Source of the DNA: Anopheles merus | Taxonomy: Eukaryota; Arthropoda; Insecta; Diptera; Culicidae | Assembly (NCBI RefSeq): GCF_017562075.2 | Contig: NC_054085.1 | Span: 31,187,039 to 31,251,038 of the forward strand | Length of the DNA stretch: 64,000 nt | Direction: 5' to 3' | Part shown: positions 26,060 to 35,498 of the stretch, piece by piece | Numbering within the stretch: the first letter of the stretch is position 1 | How the letters are laid out: every line of letters begins with the position of its first letter | The notes under the pieces: model-generated | Databases searched by the model: none | Seen by the model: the letters and a program-made list of their open reading frames with translations, nothing else | What the model was told of the DNA's origin: nothing | Position numbers and translations under genes: made by a program

Positions 26060-26225
26060 AACACTGTTTTCCGGGTCTGTTTCTAATGTGAACGGCATAG
26101 TTCAACAATTTGCCAGATGTTTTTATAACAGCCCAGCTGTCACAAATAATGACAGCTGTTGAAAAACATCTTACAAGCTTTGAACAATGCTGTTTACAAT
26201 AAGAACTTTGCCGGTAAACAGTGTT
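26060..26225. repeat. Small hairpin MITE-like element, 166 bp
   Basis: The ends AACACTGTTTTCCGG (26060-26074) and CCGGTAAACAGTGTT (26211-26225) are inverted with one mismatch. Inside, AGATGTTTTT and CAGCTGTCA near 26115-26145 pair with TGACAGCTG and AAAAACATCT near 26153-26171 around a CAAATAA loop. No target duplication is obvious. Confidence 0.6.
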
Positions 26226-26289
26226 ATTAGTGTTGAGGATCGTTCTTGAGTTGGGCAAAATTCACAAAAAACCGAAACTGGGCTCAGAC

Positions 26290-26646
26290 AAGTGATGTGC
26301 TGTATGGAGCGCACCCACAACTCCGATCCGACTCCGACTATTGTTAGTTCGATTCCAACTCCGGCAAAATGGAACCACTATATCCGCCCGGAGTTGGAGT
26401 CGCTCGGAGTCGTTCGGAGTCGTTCGGAGTCGAACAACTCCGAACGGCTCCGAACGACTCCGGATGACCCCTACTCCGGGCGACTCCGGGCGATTCCGTA
26501 CGACTCCAGACGACTCCGGGCCTTTTCGAACGATTCCGAACGACTCCGGATATTGCAGCGCGGACCTACCTTCCGGAGTCGATTCCGAATTTATCGGAGT
26601 CGGATCGGAGTCGACTCCGGATTATTGCCAACTTTACCCATCATTA
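26290..26646. mobile_element. hAT-like non-autonomous element with 10-bp inverted minisatellite
   Basis: The element is flanked by near-identical 8-bp direct repeats: GCTCAGAC (26282-26289) and GTTCAGAC (26647-26654). It starts AAGTGATGTGC and ends CCCATCATTA, so its termini are short imperfect inverted repeats. The interior is built from 10-bp units GGAGTCGTTC (about 26391-26430) that flip to the reverse complement GAACGACTCC (about 26431-26550). An 8-bp duplication with short inverted ends fits the hAT superfamily. A second, cleaner copy is at 48809-49761. Confidence 0.7.
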
Positions 26647-26654
26647 GTTCAGAC

Positions 26655-27269
26655 GTCTTCCATCAAATTTTGGAACCAGTTCCGAAGGGATTCAATCATT
26701 CGAAGTCGGAAAGAGCCGGAATCGTCGAAATTATCAAGAATCGTCAAAATCGTCAGGAATCGGCCGAATCTTCAGGAATCGGCCGAAATCGACCGGAATG
26801 TTTATTTGAATGTTTTTGTTTGAATGTTTTTCCGTAGTTTTGTTGTTCTTAACCGACCCATATTCTAAAAATGCAGGAGCTAAAGCTTAGTTCCGTTGAC
26901 GCTGCTATGTGATTGATTAATTTAACTGTGACTCATTGTTGTATCCATAGTAGGTAGGTAGACCTGGTCCATTCAAGAGTCGATCATGTAGAGGGCATTT
27001 TGTTAAAGTCGTACAGAAATTCGAAAATATCGGAACCGTGGGTGAAGTTAGGAGTACCTGATTTCTAGTCCAGTCTCATGATACAGTCGTCAACTCGCAC
27101 GACTTTACAACATGCTCGTAATGGGTTCTAGTCCCGAATGGACCATGTATTCAACTATCCTGCTATGGGTATTCAATGAGTCACTAAAAGCCAAGCAAAC
27201 TAGCGGTACAGACAGGACTTGACCGACATCGGTTTTTGTGCCAACATTAAGAAGGAAATTAGTAGGGAA
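26655..27269. other. No gene; contains a SINE-like fragment
   Basis: Short intergenic stretch. The only feature seen is the B-box-bearing repeat at 27080-27172, listed separately. Confidence 0.5.
27080..27172 (+). repeat. SINE-like repeat with tRNA B-box-like motif
   Basis: Contains ACTCGCACGACT, then GGGTTCTAGTCC (a B-box-like string), then AATGGACCATGTATTCAACTAT. The same order of words occurs at 45323-45435 and, reversed, at 63150-63250. No A-box is visible, so it may be only the 3' part of a tRNA-derived element. Confidence 0.45.
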
Positions 27270-28540
27270 AGTTCCTAATTGGTACTAGCCGGATCCGATA
27301 CCGTGCTCTGGAACCAATTCCGATTACGGAGCCAAATGTGGTTCGCGCGCAATTGGCTCGATAATCCCGTTCGGCTCCCGAAATCAGAATTAGCTCCGAA
27401 ATTTGAATTGACCTTCGAACCAGAATCAGTTCTGGAATTGCAATGAAAAGCTTCAGATGTGGAATCATTACCGAATTGAATTGTTGGTGTGAATAGATCA
27501 TTTACCAGTGCATTTGAAACCTTACCGGCTATCGATACAATCGTAGCTGCATACGACCCTAACGCCTATTCTCATTCTCGAATGCGTATCCGATTCCGGA
27601 GTCGATTCTGATTTGGAAGACGATTTTGTTTCTTCGTTCTTTCGGACCATATCTTCATATTGCAAACGCGACACCTTTATTTTATGAATGTCATTTAATT
27701 CAATTTCTCCTTACGAGCGATCGCCACGACGATCACTTTTTCAAACTTAACGGATAGTATTTTCAAATTTAAAATAAGCAAACCGCTCAAAACGCTTGTT
27801 ACTCTTTTCAAGTGCCCTGGCGACGTGCATCGGCGCGATAAACAGCATAAGTCTAGCAATATGTAACGCATCCAGTGAGGCCATCTGATTCTTCTTTACT
27901 TGCACGATCATAAAAAATCAAACCTAAAACACAGGCTCGTCATCAATATCAACTGGGCAATAAATAAAAAAAAGCAGTAACCTTAGCCACTTAACAATGC
28001 AGGGATACATTCTAAACATACACCAGAAGATTCAAGTGTTAGGTACAGTTCTGCCCAAAGGAAAATCCCTACGACCGTAAAGAGTGCGTAAACGACGAAA
28101 TTGAAGAAATAATTATAAGGTCAAAATGCGGATATTTTAATTAAACTCATTTCTGGAAATTACTTTGCTAACGTTATACATAAGTAAGAAGGTTTACTAA
28201 TTCAAGGTTGAGGAAGGAATGTTCGATTATCCAAGAAAACGATGAGGTAGAAAGCCTTGAATTAGGAAAAGTTTATAATAAATCATTTATTCATTCCTAT
28301 AGTTCATCAAGAGTCGATGTGCATGTGTCCTGAACTCCTTTAATTCTATTTTAGATGCCAGATTAATCCTTCCACAACAAGATCTGTATTGATTCCAAAA
28401 TTTATCAAAACAGACAAGTAGCCACCTCCCACGAGAAAAAAAAAACGAAAATAATTTCTATTGCCAACGTTAGTGCGATGAATGTTGCGACGTATGATGG
28501 CAAAGTAAAACAAATCAACAAAAGCAAGTTTTTGTTTTCT

Positions 28541-30191
28541 TTACCTTAAGGAACTTACATGTCTATAGGAATATTTGACTAATATGGACCTCTGCTCACG
28601 GAAGTGATAGTTCAGACTTGCATAATCATCCTCCATCATGCATTTGGTAATATCACGTTGAAATATTTCACAAGAACCGAGCTCCATGAGTTCCAAGTTA
28701 ACCATCCGTTTGGGAAGCCTAAGCGGCAAGGTCATTTTTGACATGTATCCTGGAAAAATAACCAACCGTCTCAGCTGGGGCAAGCGAGGCAGATATTTCG
28801 AAAATTGCTGATTAACATTTTCCACCACAAGCGTTTGCAGAGCAGACAGCTTGGGCAGGCAGGCGTAAACATCCACGTAGTCCATAGCGATCCACAAAAA
28901 GTTTAGCTGACTGCTGAGCTGTCCTGCGAGAAGATCACATATTTGATCGACCTTCGATGGATCGGGTGTGATCTTTAGCCACTTGATCGACGTCAGCTCC
29001 GCCAACGATGGCCAATCGATTTTCATGTCGTACAACAGAAGCCTCTCCAGCAGGGGCAAGCGAACGCCAGCGAACGATAGGATATCGGCACTGTAGCATA
29101 TGCTCAACTGTTGCAGCATGTTCAGGTTCGATAGGTGGCGTAACGGATTCGGACCGATACTAGCCAAGTACAGCAAATGCAGATCCTTCAGCTGAACGCA
29201 TGATTCGCAGATGGCCTGCAGCACCTCACTCGACAAGATGCTAGCGTGGTAGTACAGTTTCTTAAGCTGCTTCAAATGCCGGTAAAATTCGATCTTTTCG
29301 ATAGAACCGATACTAGTAGCTTGCTCTAAAGGACGCGGTGAAAACCATCCAATCATCCAATCCTCATCATCATCATCATCATGCCAAATCATGAGCTCTT
29401 CCAACTGCTTTAACTTCCAGTATGGTTCTTCGCCTCCGTGCTCTATGTACTGCTTACCAACGATGATCTCCACATCCAGTGAAGAAACAATATCCAGCAC
29501 GCGAAGATTGGGACAGTCGATGACCTCAGGTAGACTTACATGCAGCACCAGCTTGTGCAGTGAACGATTAACAACCTTCAGCTTTTTAAATGAATGCGAT
29601 CGAATGAAGCCATTAACTGGATTAACCAAATGTAGCTCCTGCAGGCATTCCATCTTTACCACCGCCTTCGATATCTTCACGGCGAACGTCTGCAAATCTT
29701 TCCCCAATCCGATCCTTAGTACGACCAATTGCTGGAGCCAGGGCGGAACTAGTAGCTTGCTGAGCACGAGATTCATTTGACGCGTTTCAAACGGTTTTCC
29801 CAGCAGATCAATATTGACCTTGCTGTAGCGGCGCTTGGTGCAATCGAGCATTTTGGCTGCTTCTGTTAAGTGTACATTTGCACGGGCGCTGCAATCGGCA
29901 TACCACGTATCTTCATCTGACCGCACACGGCCAATGCGCAGGGTAAATCGTGTGGCACCGTATTCGGAAATCAGGCGCTCCCAGTAGCGACAGGTAAGTG
30001 AGACATCGCTTAGCGAATAAATGCAGAGATAGTCAAAAATGGTGTACATTATCTGGAAAGTGAAATGGAGGAGTAAAATCATTGTGATTTGAGTGGAAAG
30101 TCTGCCCTTTGCTTACCTCTTGTGGCAGCTCATTGATGTGCAATTTGGGCGGGGACGAATACCTCGCGCATTTTCTTCGCGGACGGCTCAT
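28541..30191 (-). CDS. F-box / leucine-rich-repeat protein A, 2 exons
   Basis: Exon 1 is 30117-30191 and exon 2 is 28541-30052, separated by a 64-bp GT-AG phase-0 intron, giving 528 aa. The longest single frame (from 30082) begins inside the intron and misses the true start. Exon 1 encodes MSRPRRKCARY and ends INELPQE; exon 2 continues IMYTIFDYL then SLTCRYWERL, together an F-box. LRR-type segments follow, for example LQELHLVNP, LRVLDIVSS, LEELMIWHD, LKDLHLLYL and LRRLVIF. F-box proteins recruit substrates to SCF ubiquitin ligases, with the LRRs as the usual substrate face; no target can be inferred. A poly(A) signal lies at 28286-28291 (minus). A run of Asp (about 29361-29382) comes from a GAT microsatellite. 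The paralogue is 35499-37155. Confidence 0.88.
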
Positions 30192-30317
30192 GCTTGGTTT
30201 AGATTACCTATGAGTATGTTGCGCGGTGATCTTCTTTTCGTATGCAGATTTCCGACACAGGTTCAAAATCTCCATAGCAAACACACAAACAGCGCATTGA
30301 TAAGTTCCAAGACATCC

Positions 30318-30332
30318 AGCTGTCAAAGTGTT
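30318..30332 (-). promoter_or_regulatory. Shared 15-bp upstream element, F-box gene A
   Basis: AACACTTTGACAGCT on the minus strand, 127 bp upstream of the start codon. The identical 15-mer, in the same orientation, precedes the other three F-box genes in this cluster. Confidence 0.6.
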
Positions 30333-30794
30333 GGATTGTGTATAGCAGCTATTTCAGTTCTTGAATTCAAACGGGCAGGTGTGTCGTTCCAAAGCGACAA
30401 ACTCTAGCCGAGCGATTGGATCCAACGCAAGCGCTATAGATTATGCTTAACCCTATCACTGGCAACCAAAAAACATCATATTCCAGGTAACCGGGCTACC
30501 CGGGTAGCCAGCGACTTTGGAAGCTTATAACTTTTGAATGCGCAATCCAATATCGATGCAATATTCTGATGAAAATTAAACAAACCAATGCAGTTTCTAT
30601 AACTGTGCATACCCATACAACCAGCTCGTACTTTGTGGCTGATTAAGAGATCGACGGTACTTTGCGGAACTATGGAGCTTTTTAACAGGCACATGGTACT
30701 ATTTGGAACTTTGCGGCTGATTAGCACTATGTGTAGGGTTCACGATGGAACTTGAAAGCTTGTAAAGAAAGGGTACGGAACTTGGTGGAACTTT

Positions 30795-31971
30795 CCCAAG
30801 TGCCACAAATCCACTAAACGACCACTAAACGGCTTCTAAACGACTCAAGTTCTCTACCTAAACGGAATATAGAAAGACTTCGTTTAGCAGACGGCAAACG
30901 ACTCATTCATTCTAAAAATAGCAAAAAAGCTGGTGGCGCTCTCTGTTGGTGGGATACCCCAACCAGTTGAGCTTCATCGCTTGGAGGAGAGCTTTCTCAT
31001 TTCCTCTGTACTGTTGTATGGTTTCGCATTGAAGTTATGCATCGCTAGAACTAGAACGGCGATACAATTGTTTAATTACTAAACTCCAATGGAAACCACC
31101 AGTACTCAACCCAAGTGCCACAAATCCACTAAACGACCACTAAACGGCTTCTAAACGACTCAAGTTCTCTACCTAAACGGAATATAGAAAGACTTCGTTT
31201 AGCAGACGCCAAACGACTCATGCATTCTAAAAATAGCAAAAAAGCTGGTGGCGCTATCTGTTGGTGGGATACCCCAACCAGTTGAGCTTCATCGCTTGGA
31301 GGAGAGCTTTCTCATTTCCTCTGTACTGTTGTATGGTTTCGCATTGAAGTTATGCATCGCTAGAACTAGAACGGCGATACGATTGTTTAAATACTAAACT
31401 CCAACGGAAACCACCAGCACTGAAGCAAGTGAGATTTGAGCAATGGTCATTGGTGTTGATACCCACGTATCTAACCACACGACCATTTATATAGATTTTT
31501 GCTCAGAAAGTTAGAAGGCTATATAGGTCATAATAAAATGCAACTTGTCGAAATACATTGCAAGAAAAGGATAGCAATATAATGATGAGTTGTAATACGC
31601 CATCTATTGATCAAACCAATGAAGCTGTGGAGCTTTCATTTTTTTTCTATGGATATTCAATTTTCCAGTCGTTTAAGCTTAATCTGTGGCGCTTGGGAAG
31701 CAAGTGAGAATTGAGTTATGGTCGTTGGTGTTGATACCCACGTATCTGACCACACGACCATTCACATAGATTTTTGCTCAGAAAGTTATAAGGCTATATA
31801 GGTCATGATAAGATGAAACTTGTCGAAACACATTGCAAGAACAGGATAGCAATATAATGATGAGTTGTAATACGCCATCTATTGATCAAACCAATGAAGC
31901 TGTGGAGCTTTCATTTTTTTATATGGATATTCAATTTTCCAGTCGTTTAAGCTTAATCTGTGGCGCTTGGG
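30795..31971. mobile_element. Nested MITE: one copy inserted inside another (L-L-R-R)
   Basis: A left half beginning CCCAAGTGCCACAAATCC occurs twice in tandem (about 30795-31106 and 31110-31423). A right half ending TCTGTGGCGCTTGGG then occurs twice (about 31424-31698 and 31699-31971). The outer ends CCCAAGTGCC and GGCGCTTGGG are inverted with one mismatch. The order L-L-R-R is what results if a complete element (L-R) inserted at the L/R join of an older copy. A reversed fragment spanning an intact L/R join lies at 33190-33421. No coding capacity is seen, and I could not resolve a target duplication. Confidence 0.65.
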
Positions 31972-32181
31972 TTATAGCTTTTTAATGCATGACATTGGTA
32001 CAAAGTGGCTCTTGTCAAATTGTCAAAGTCTGACGCCGTCAATCATCTCATTGCTGCTGCACAAGTTAGATTAGTTCTTTGAAGAAGCGATTTTGAGGGT
32101 GATTGTGATTGTGATTGTGACAGTAAATTGTGTGACATTTTGTATAATTCATGAATATTAAGGATTTAAAAACACATACAC

Positions 32182-32400
32182 ATGTACACAAACAAAGAGC
32201 AGTCCCCCACTATGCAGTTATTGCGGTGTCTTCATTACCAATCAATCAATCACCTTTTGGTTGAATGCCGTGGTTACGAACATAAACGCATAGAATACAA
32301 CATCTCAAACAACATTGATGATGCTCTATCTTATAACAAACTCCATCAAAAGAACCTCCTCAAATTTCTGAAAGACACAGACCTATTCAACAAAATATAA
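32182..32400 (+). mobile_element. C-terminal remnant of a Jockey-type non-LTR retrotransposon ORF2
   Basis: The 72-codon frame ends LLKFLKDTDLFNKI, which resembles the terminal ...FLKxTGLYxKI of Jockey-clade polymerases. Upstream, CLHYQSINHLLVEC resembles the C-x2-C...H...C motif near that terminus, with the second Cys replaced by Tyr. The rest of the element is absent (5' truncation), and about 100 bp of possible 3' UTR follows. It is present only in duplication copy A. Confidence 0.6.
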
Positions 32401-33189
32401 TCAAATCAACCCAACTCCACACCAATAATCTTCCTGCAAAGAGATGAATGTAGTCGCAAGACTCAAAATATCTATAAACAAATCTTACCACTACTACTAC
32501 ACAAACAAAACAAATCCTGTTGTTTATTTCTTCGATGATGCTTGCTTGAAAATAAAACACAAAGAAAAATAATCCCTGGCATCGTGGTATAAGGAAGCTG
32601 CTTAGGCGCTGTTTGAAAGACCCACATAGAACTTTGATGCTGTTTAACTATTGCAAAAGGCGAATTAGAGCAGCGATCTTTAGCGTGCCAAAATGAGCTG
32701 CTTAAGCAATTCTGGCTATTTGGGTATGTAAAATTCCATATTATTTCCCTTTTGATCGAATGTTAAAATCTATTTCAAAAGGTTCCAAGCTGTTATTTTA
32801 ACTCAGAATCGTATCAAATAATGAATTAAATGGCTAAAACCACTCGCTACTTGCAAAATTATACGAAAATTAGTGATATTTTAGCTGGAAAATCACAAGA
32901 ATCGATTTACGCGGAAATTCGAGATACGCGGTTTTTTGCGGCCGTTTTCGGTCCCCATTAACCGTGTATCTCGGGGACTGCCTGTAGAAAGAGCAAGAGC
33001 AATGCAGATATTTTCGTTAATTTTGATCTTTTTCATTAAAATCACCGGCTAAATTTTAAATTTTAACGAAACATTGACGAAGCCAGGAAAGCGTTACGCA
33101 GTGTTTTATGCCCTGGAATGACTGCGGCATGGAAAGCTAAAAGTAATACTTTTAGGCATACTTTTAACGGTTTCTGAACAAGGTTGTGC

Positions 33190-33421
33190 TACTTGGTATA
33201 TAGCCTTCTAACTATCCGAGCAAAAATATATATGACTAGTTGTGTGGTCAAGATACGTGGGTATCGACACCAACGATCATTACTCAAATCTCACTTGCTT
33301 CAGCAGTACTGTTGGATTAAATGGGAGTTTAGTATTTAAACAATCGTATCGCCGTTCTAGTTCTAGTGATGCATAACTTCAATGCGAAACCATACAACAG
33401 TACAGAGGGAATGAGAAAGCT
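33190..33421 (-). mobile_element. Reversed fragment of the CCCAAGTGCC MITE
   Basis: Read on the minus strand, it matches the middle of the 30795-31971 element (CATCGCTAGAACTAGAACGG ... GAAGCAAGTGAGATTTGAG), crossing an unbroken left/right join. It lacks both ends and abuts the left boundary of duplication copy B. Confidence 0.6.
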
Positions 33422-33962
33422 CATAATTTTGGTACTAGCCGGATCCGATACCGTGTTCTGGAACCAATTCCGATTACGGTGTCGAATCTGGTTCGCCCGT
33501 AATTGGCACGATAATCCCGTTCGACTCCCGATATCAGAATTAGCTCCGAAATTGGAATTGACCTTCGAACCAGAATCAGTTCTAGAATTGCAATGAAAAG
33601 CTTCAGATATGGAATCAGTACCGAATTGTTGGTGAGAATGAATCGTTTACCAGTGCATTTGAAACCTTGCCGGCTATCGATACAATCGTAGCTGCATACG
33701 ACCCAAACGCCTATTCTCATTTTCATGGTGATGTCGAATCCGATTCCGGTGTCGATTCTGATTTGGAAGACGATTCCGAATTTACGGAAAATGATTGCGG
33801 ACCTATTATCCGGACTGTGTCTTCATTTTCCCCATCACTAGTTCTTATTTGTTGAATAAAATTACACGGGTATCAACACCATCCATCAAGAACCAATTGT
33901 CAGTTGCTTCTGTGTTTTTGGTCATACCCAAGAATAGTTTATAGTTTTTAAAGAATGTTGCT

Positions 33963-34302
33963 TGTTGTGGACAGAACCAGCATCGCGCGACATTGCCACT
34001 CTGGGTTGTTCGCTATAAGCGCCAACCGTTGACGTTGGTAGCCATCAGCGATACAGGCGCGGCCATCGCGATCGTGTCGCAGGACACGAAGCCGGGACGA
34101 CGACCCGAGCAAACGAGAGTGTCACTTCAAGTCGGATGATCAAGTGGTTAGGTGCATGCGTGCGGTTGGGGGGTTGTTTTATATATGAACCAAGAGTTAC
34201 ATGTAAATCGTATGAATATTGTAATTGTATGAATATAGTGTTAAACTAAAGTGCACGGCGTAACCCGTTTATTTATTTCCCGTGCTTTATACGGAAAGAA
34301 CA
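33963..34302. mobile_element. Possible solo LTR
   Basis: A GC-richer block starting TGTTGTGGACAGAACC and ending GGAAAGAACA lies within otherwise duplicated DNA and is missing from copy A. TG...CA ends and size fit an LTR. A TTGCT pair (33958-33962 and 34308-34312) nearly brackets it but is 5 bp off at the right end, so a target duplication is not established. Confidence 0.3.
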
Positions 34303-34512
34303 TAAAATTGCTTAACTCTTAGTTAGTACTCAAACTTAAATAGCACCGACGTTATAATACACTAACACCACGCACCTTCAGTTTTGTTTGTACGTAAATA
34401 ATACGTAAACGGCGAAATTGAAGAAATACTTAAAATATCAAAATGGGGATGTTTTAATTAAACTCTAAATAACTAAGGAGGTTAACTAATTCAAGGTTGA
34501 GGACGGAATGTT

Positions 34513-34770
34513 GATATCAAGCTCGCCGGGCTCCGGTGGGCTAGCCATGTTGTACCCATGGAAACGGACGACCCAGCCCGTAAAGTCTTTTTAGGCCGTC
34601 CACAAGGACAAAGGAGGCGTGATAGGCCCAATCTGAGGTGGCAAGATGGCTGTTAAGGCTGGGATAACGGACTGGCAGACGAAGGCGCGAGACCGTGAGC
34701 GGTTTCGGACACTCCCGAGGCAGGACAAAACCGCAAAGCGGTTGTAGCGCCGGATAAGTAAGTAAGTAAG
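34513..34770 (+). mobile_element. 3' end of a 5'-truncated non-LTR retrotransposon
   Basis: The translation includes DDPARKVFLGRPQGQRRR and then RPNLRWQDG, the conserved C-terminal signature of many non-LTR polymerases. After a break in frame it continues AGITDWQTKARDRERF. The insert ends in a (TAAG)n tail at 34753-34770. Against copy A (28220-28250), about 27 bp of target sequence is missing at the insertion point. It lies just downstream of the poly(A) signal of F-box gene B. Confidence 0.75.
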
Positions 34771-35016
34771 AAAGCCTTGAATTAGGAAAAGTTTATAATA
34801 AATCATTTATTCATTCCTATAGTTCATCAAGAGTGAATGTGTATTACCCTGAACTCTTATAGTACTACCTTATATGATAGATTAATCCTTCCACAACAAG
34901 ATCTGCATTGATTCCAAAATCTATCAAAACAGACAAGTAGCCACCTCCCACGAGAAAAAAAAACGAAAATAATTTCTATTGCCAACGTTAGTGCGATGAA
35001 CGTTGCGACGTATGAT

Positions 35017-35447
35017 CACCGACAAACCGACGTGACACTGGTGTTACTAAAGTGTCCCACACGAAAGTACTGTCATTTACCAGTGAGGCGAACACTTCTG
35101 TCAAAGTAAGCTCTGTTCACTGCTGCTTCGATGTAAACAACTTTTCTAAATACAAATGGCGAAGGAAGTGTGAGGCAAGATTTTGTGAGAATTATTGGAC
35201 AAAACACCCAGGAAAATCATTTTATAAGTTTCCAAATCAATGCAAAAGATGTGGGAAGTACATAAAACAATACGCATTGGAATTTGCGAAGAAAAACAAA
35301 AAGGGGGTTTTGCAGTTTCTTTTCTGTGTCAGTGTAGTAAGCGAATCATTATAGAGATGGCGCTAGTGTTTAACGTATTTTCATTTGAAATAAGGAGACA
35401 ACTTTTGAAGCTCATTTTGTTCGAAGTGTCACGTCGGTTTGTCGGTG
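35017..35447. mobile_element. P-like non-autonomous element with THAP-type frame, 7-bp TSD
   Basis: Perfect 23-bp terminal inverted repeats lie at 35017-35039 and 35425-35447 (starting CACCGACAAACC). Both sides carry the 7-bp direct repeat GTATGAT (35010-35016, 35448-35454). Copy A has the empty site with a single GTATGAT at 28492-28498, so the insertion is real and younger than the duplication. The internal frame (to 35354) contains KCEARFCENYWTKHPGKSF, then YKFP and RCGKYI, resembling the start of a THAP zinc finger, the DNA-binding domain of P-element transposases. No transposase core remains. It sits in the 3' UTR of F-box gene B. Confidence 0.78.
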
Positions 35448-35498
35448 GTATGATGGCAAAGTAAAACAAATCAAATCAAAAGCAAGTTTTTGTTTTCT

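Larger units (their letters stand above)
27270..32755. repeat. Segmental duplication copy A (F-box gene unit)
   Basis: It begins with TACTAGCCGGATCCGATACC near 27283 and ends at GCTATTTGGGTAT near 32740; the same landmarks bound copy B at about 33430-37930 in the same orientation. Shared blocks include the flank at 27283-27600, the 3' flank and whole F-box gene (28080-30400), and the distal block 32515-32740. Copy A alone carries the nested MITE (30795-31971) and a non-LTR fragment near 32182-32400. The stretch 27620-28080 has no match in copy B. Confidence 0.8.

Noticed and set aside
26292..26837. 181- and 160-codon frames rich in Ser/Arg/Pro
   Set aside because: They read through the inverted 10-bp minisatellite of the hAT-like element.
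28549..28556. Second donor-like GTAAGT near the end of F-box genes A and B
   Set aside because: The frame ends normally a few codons later, no matching acceptor or exon is evident, and the poly(A) signal follows within about 250 bp in gene A.
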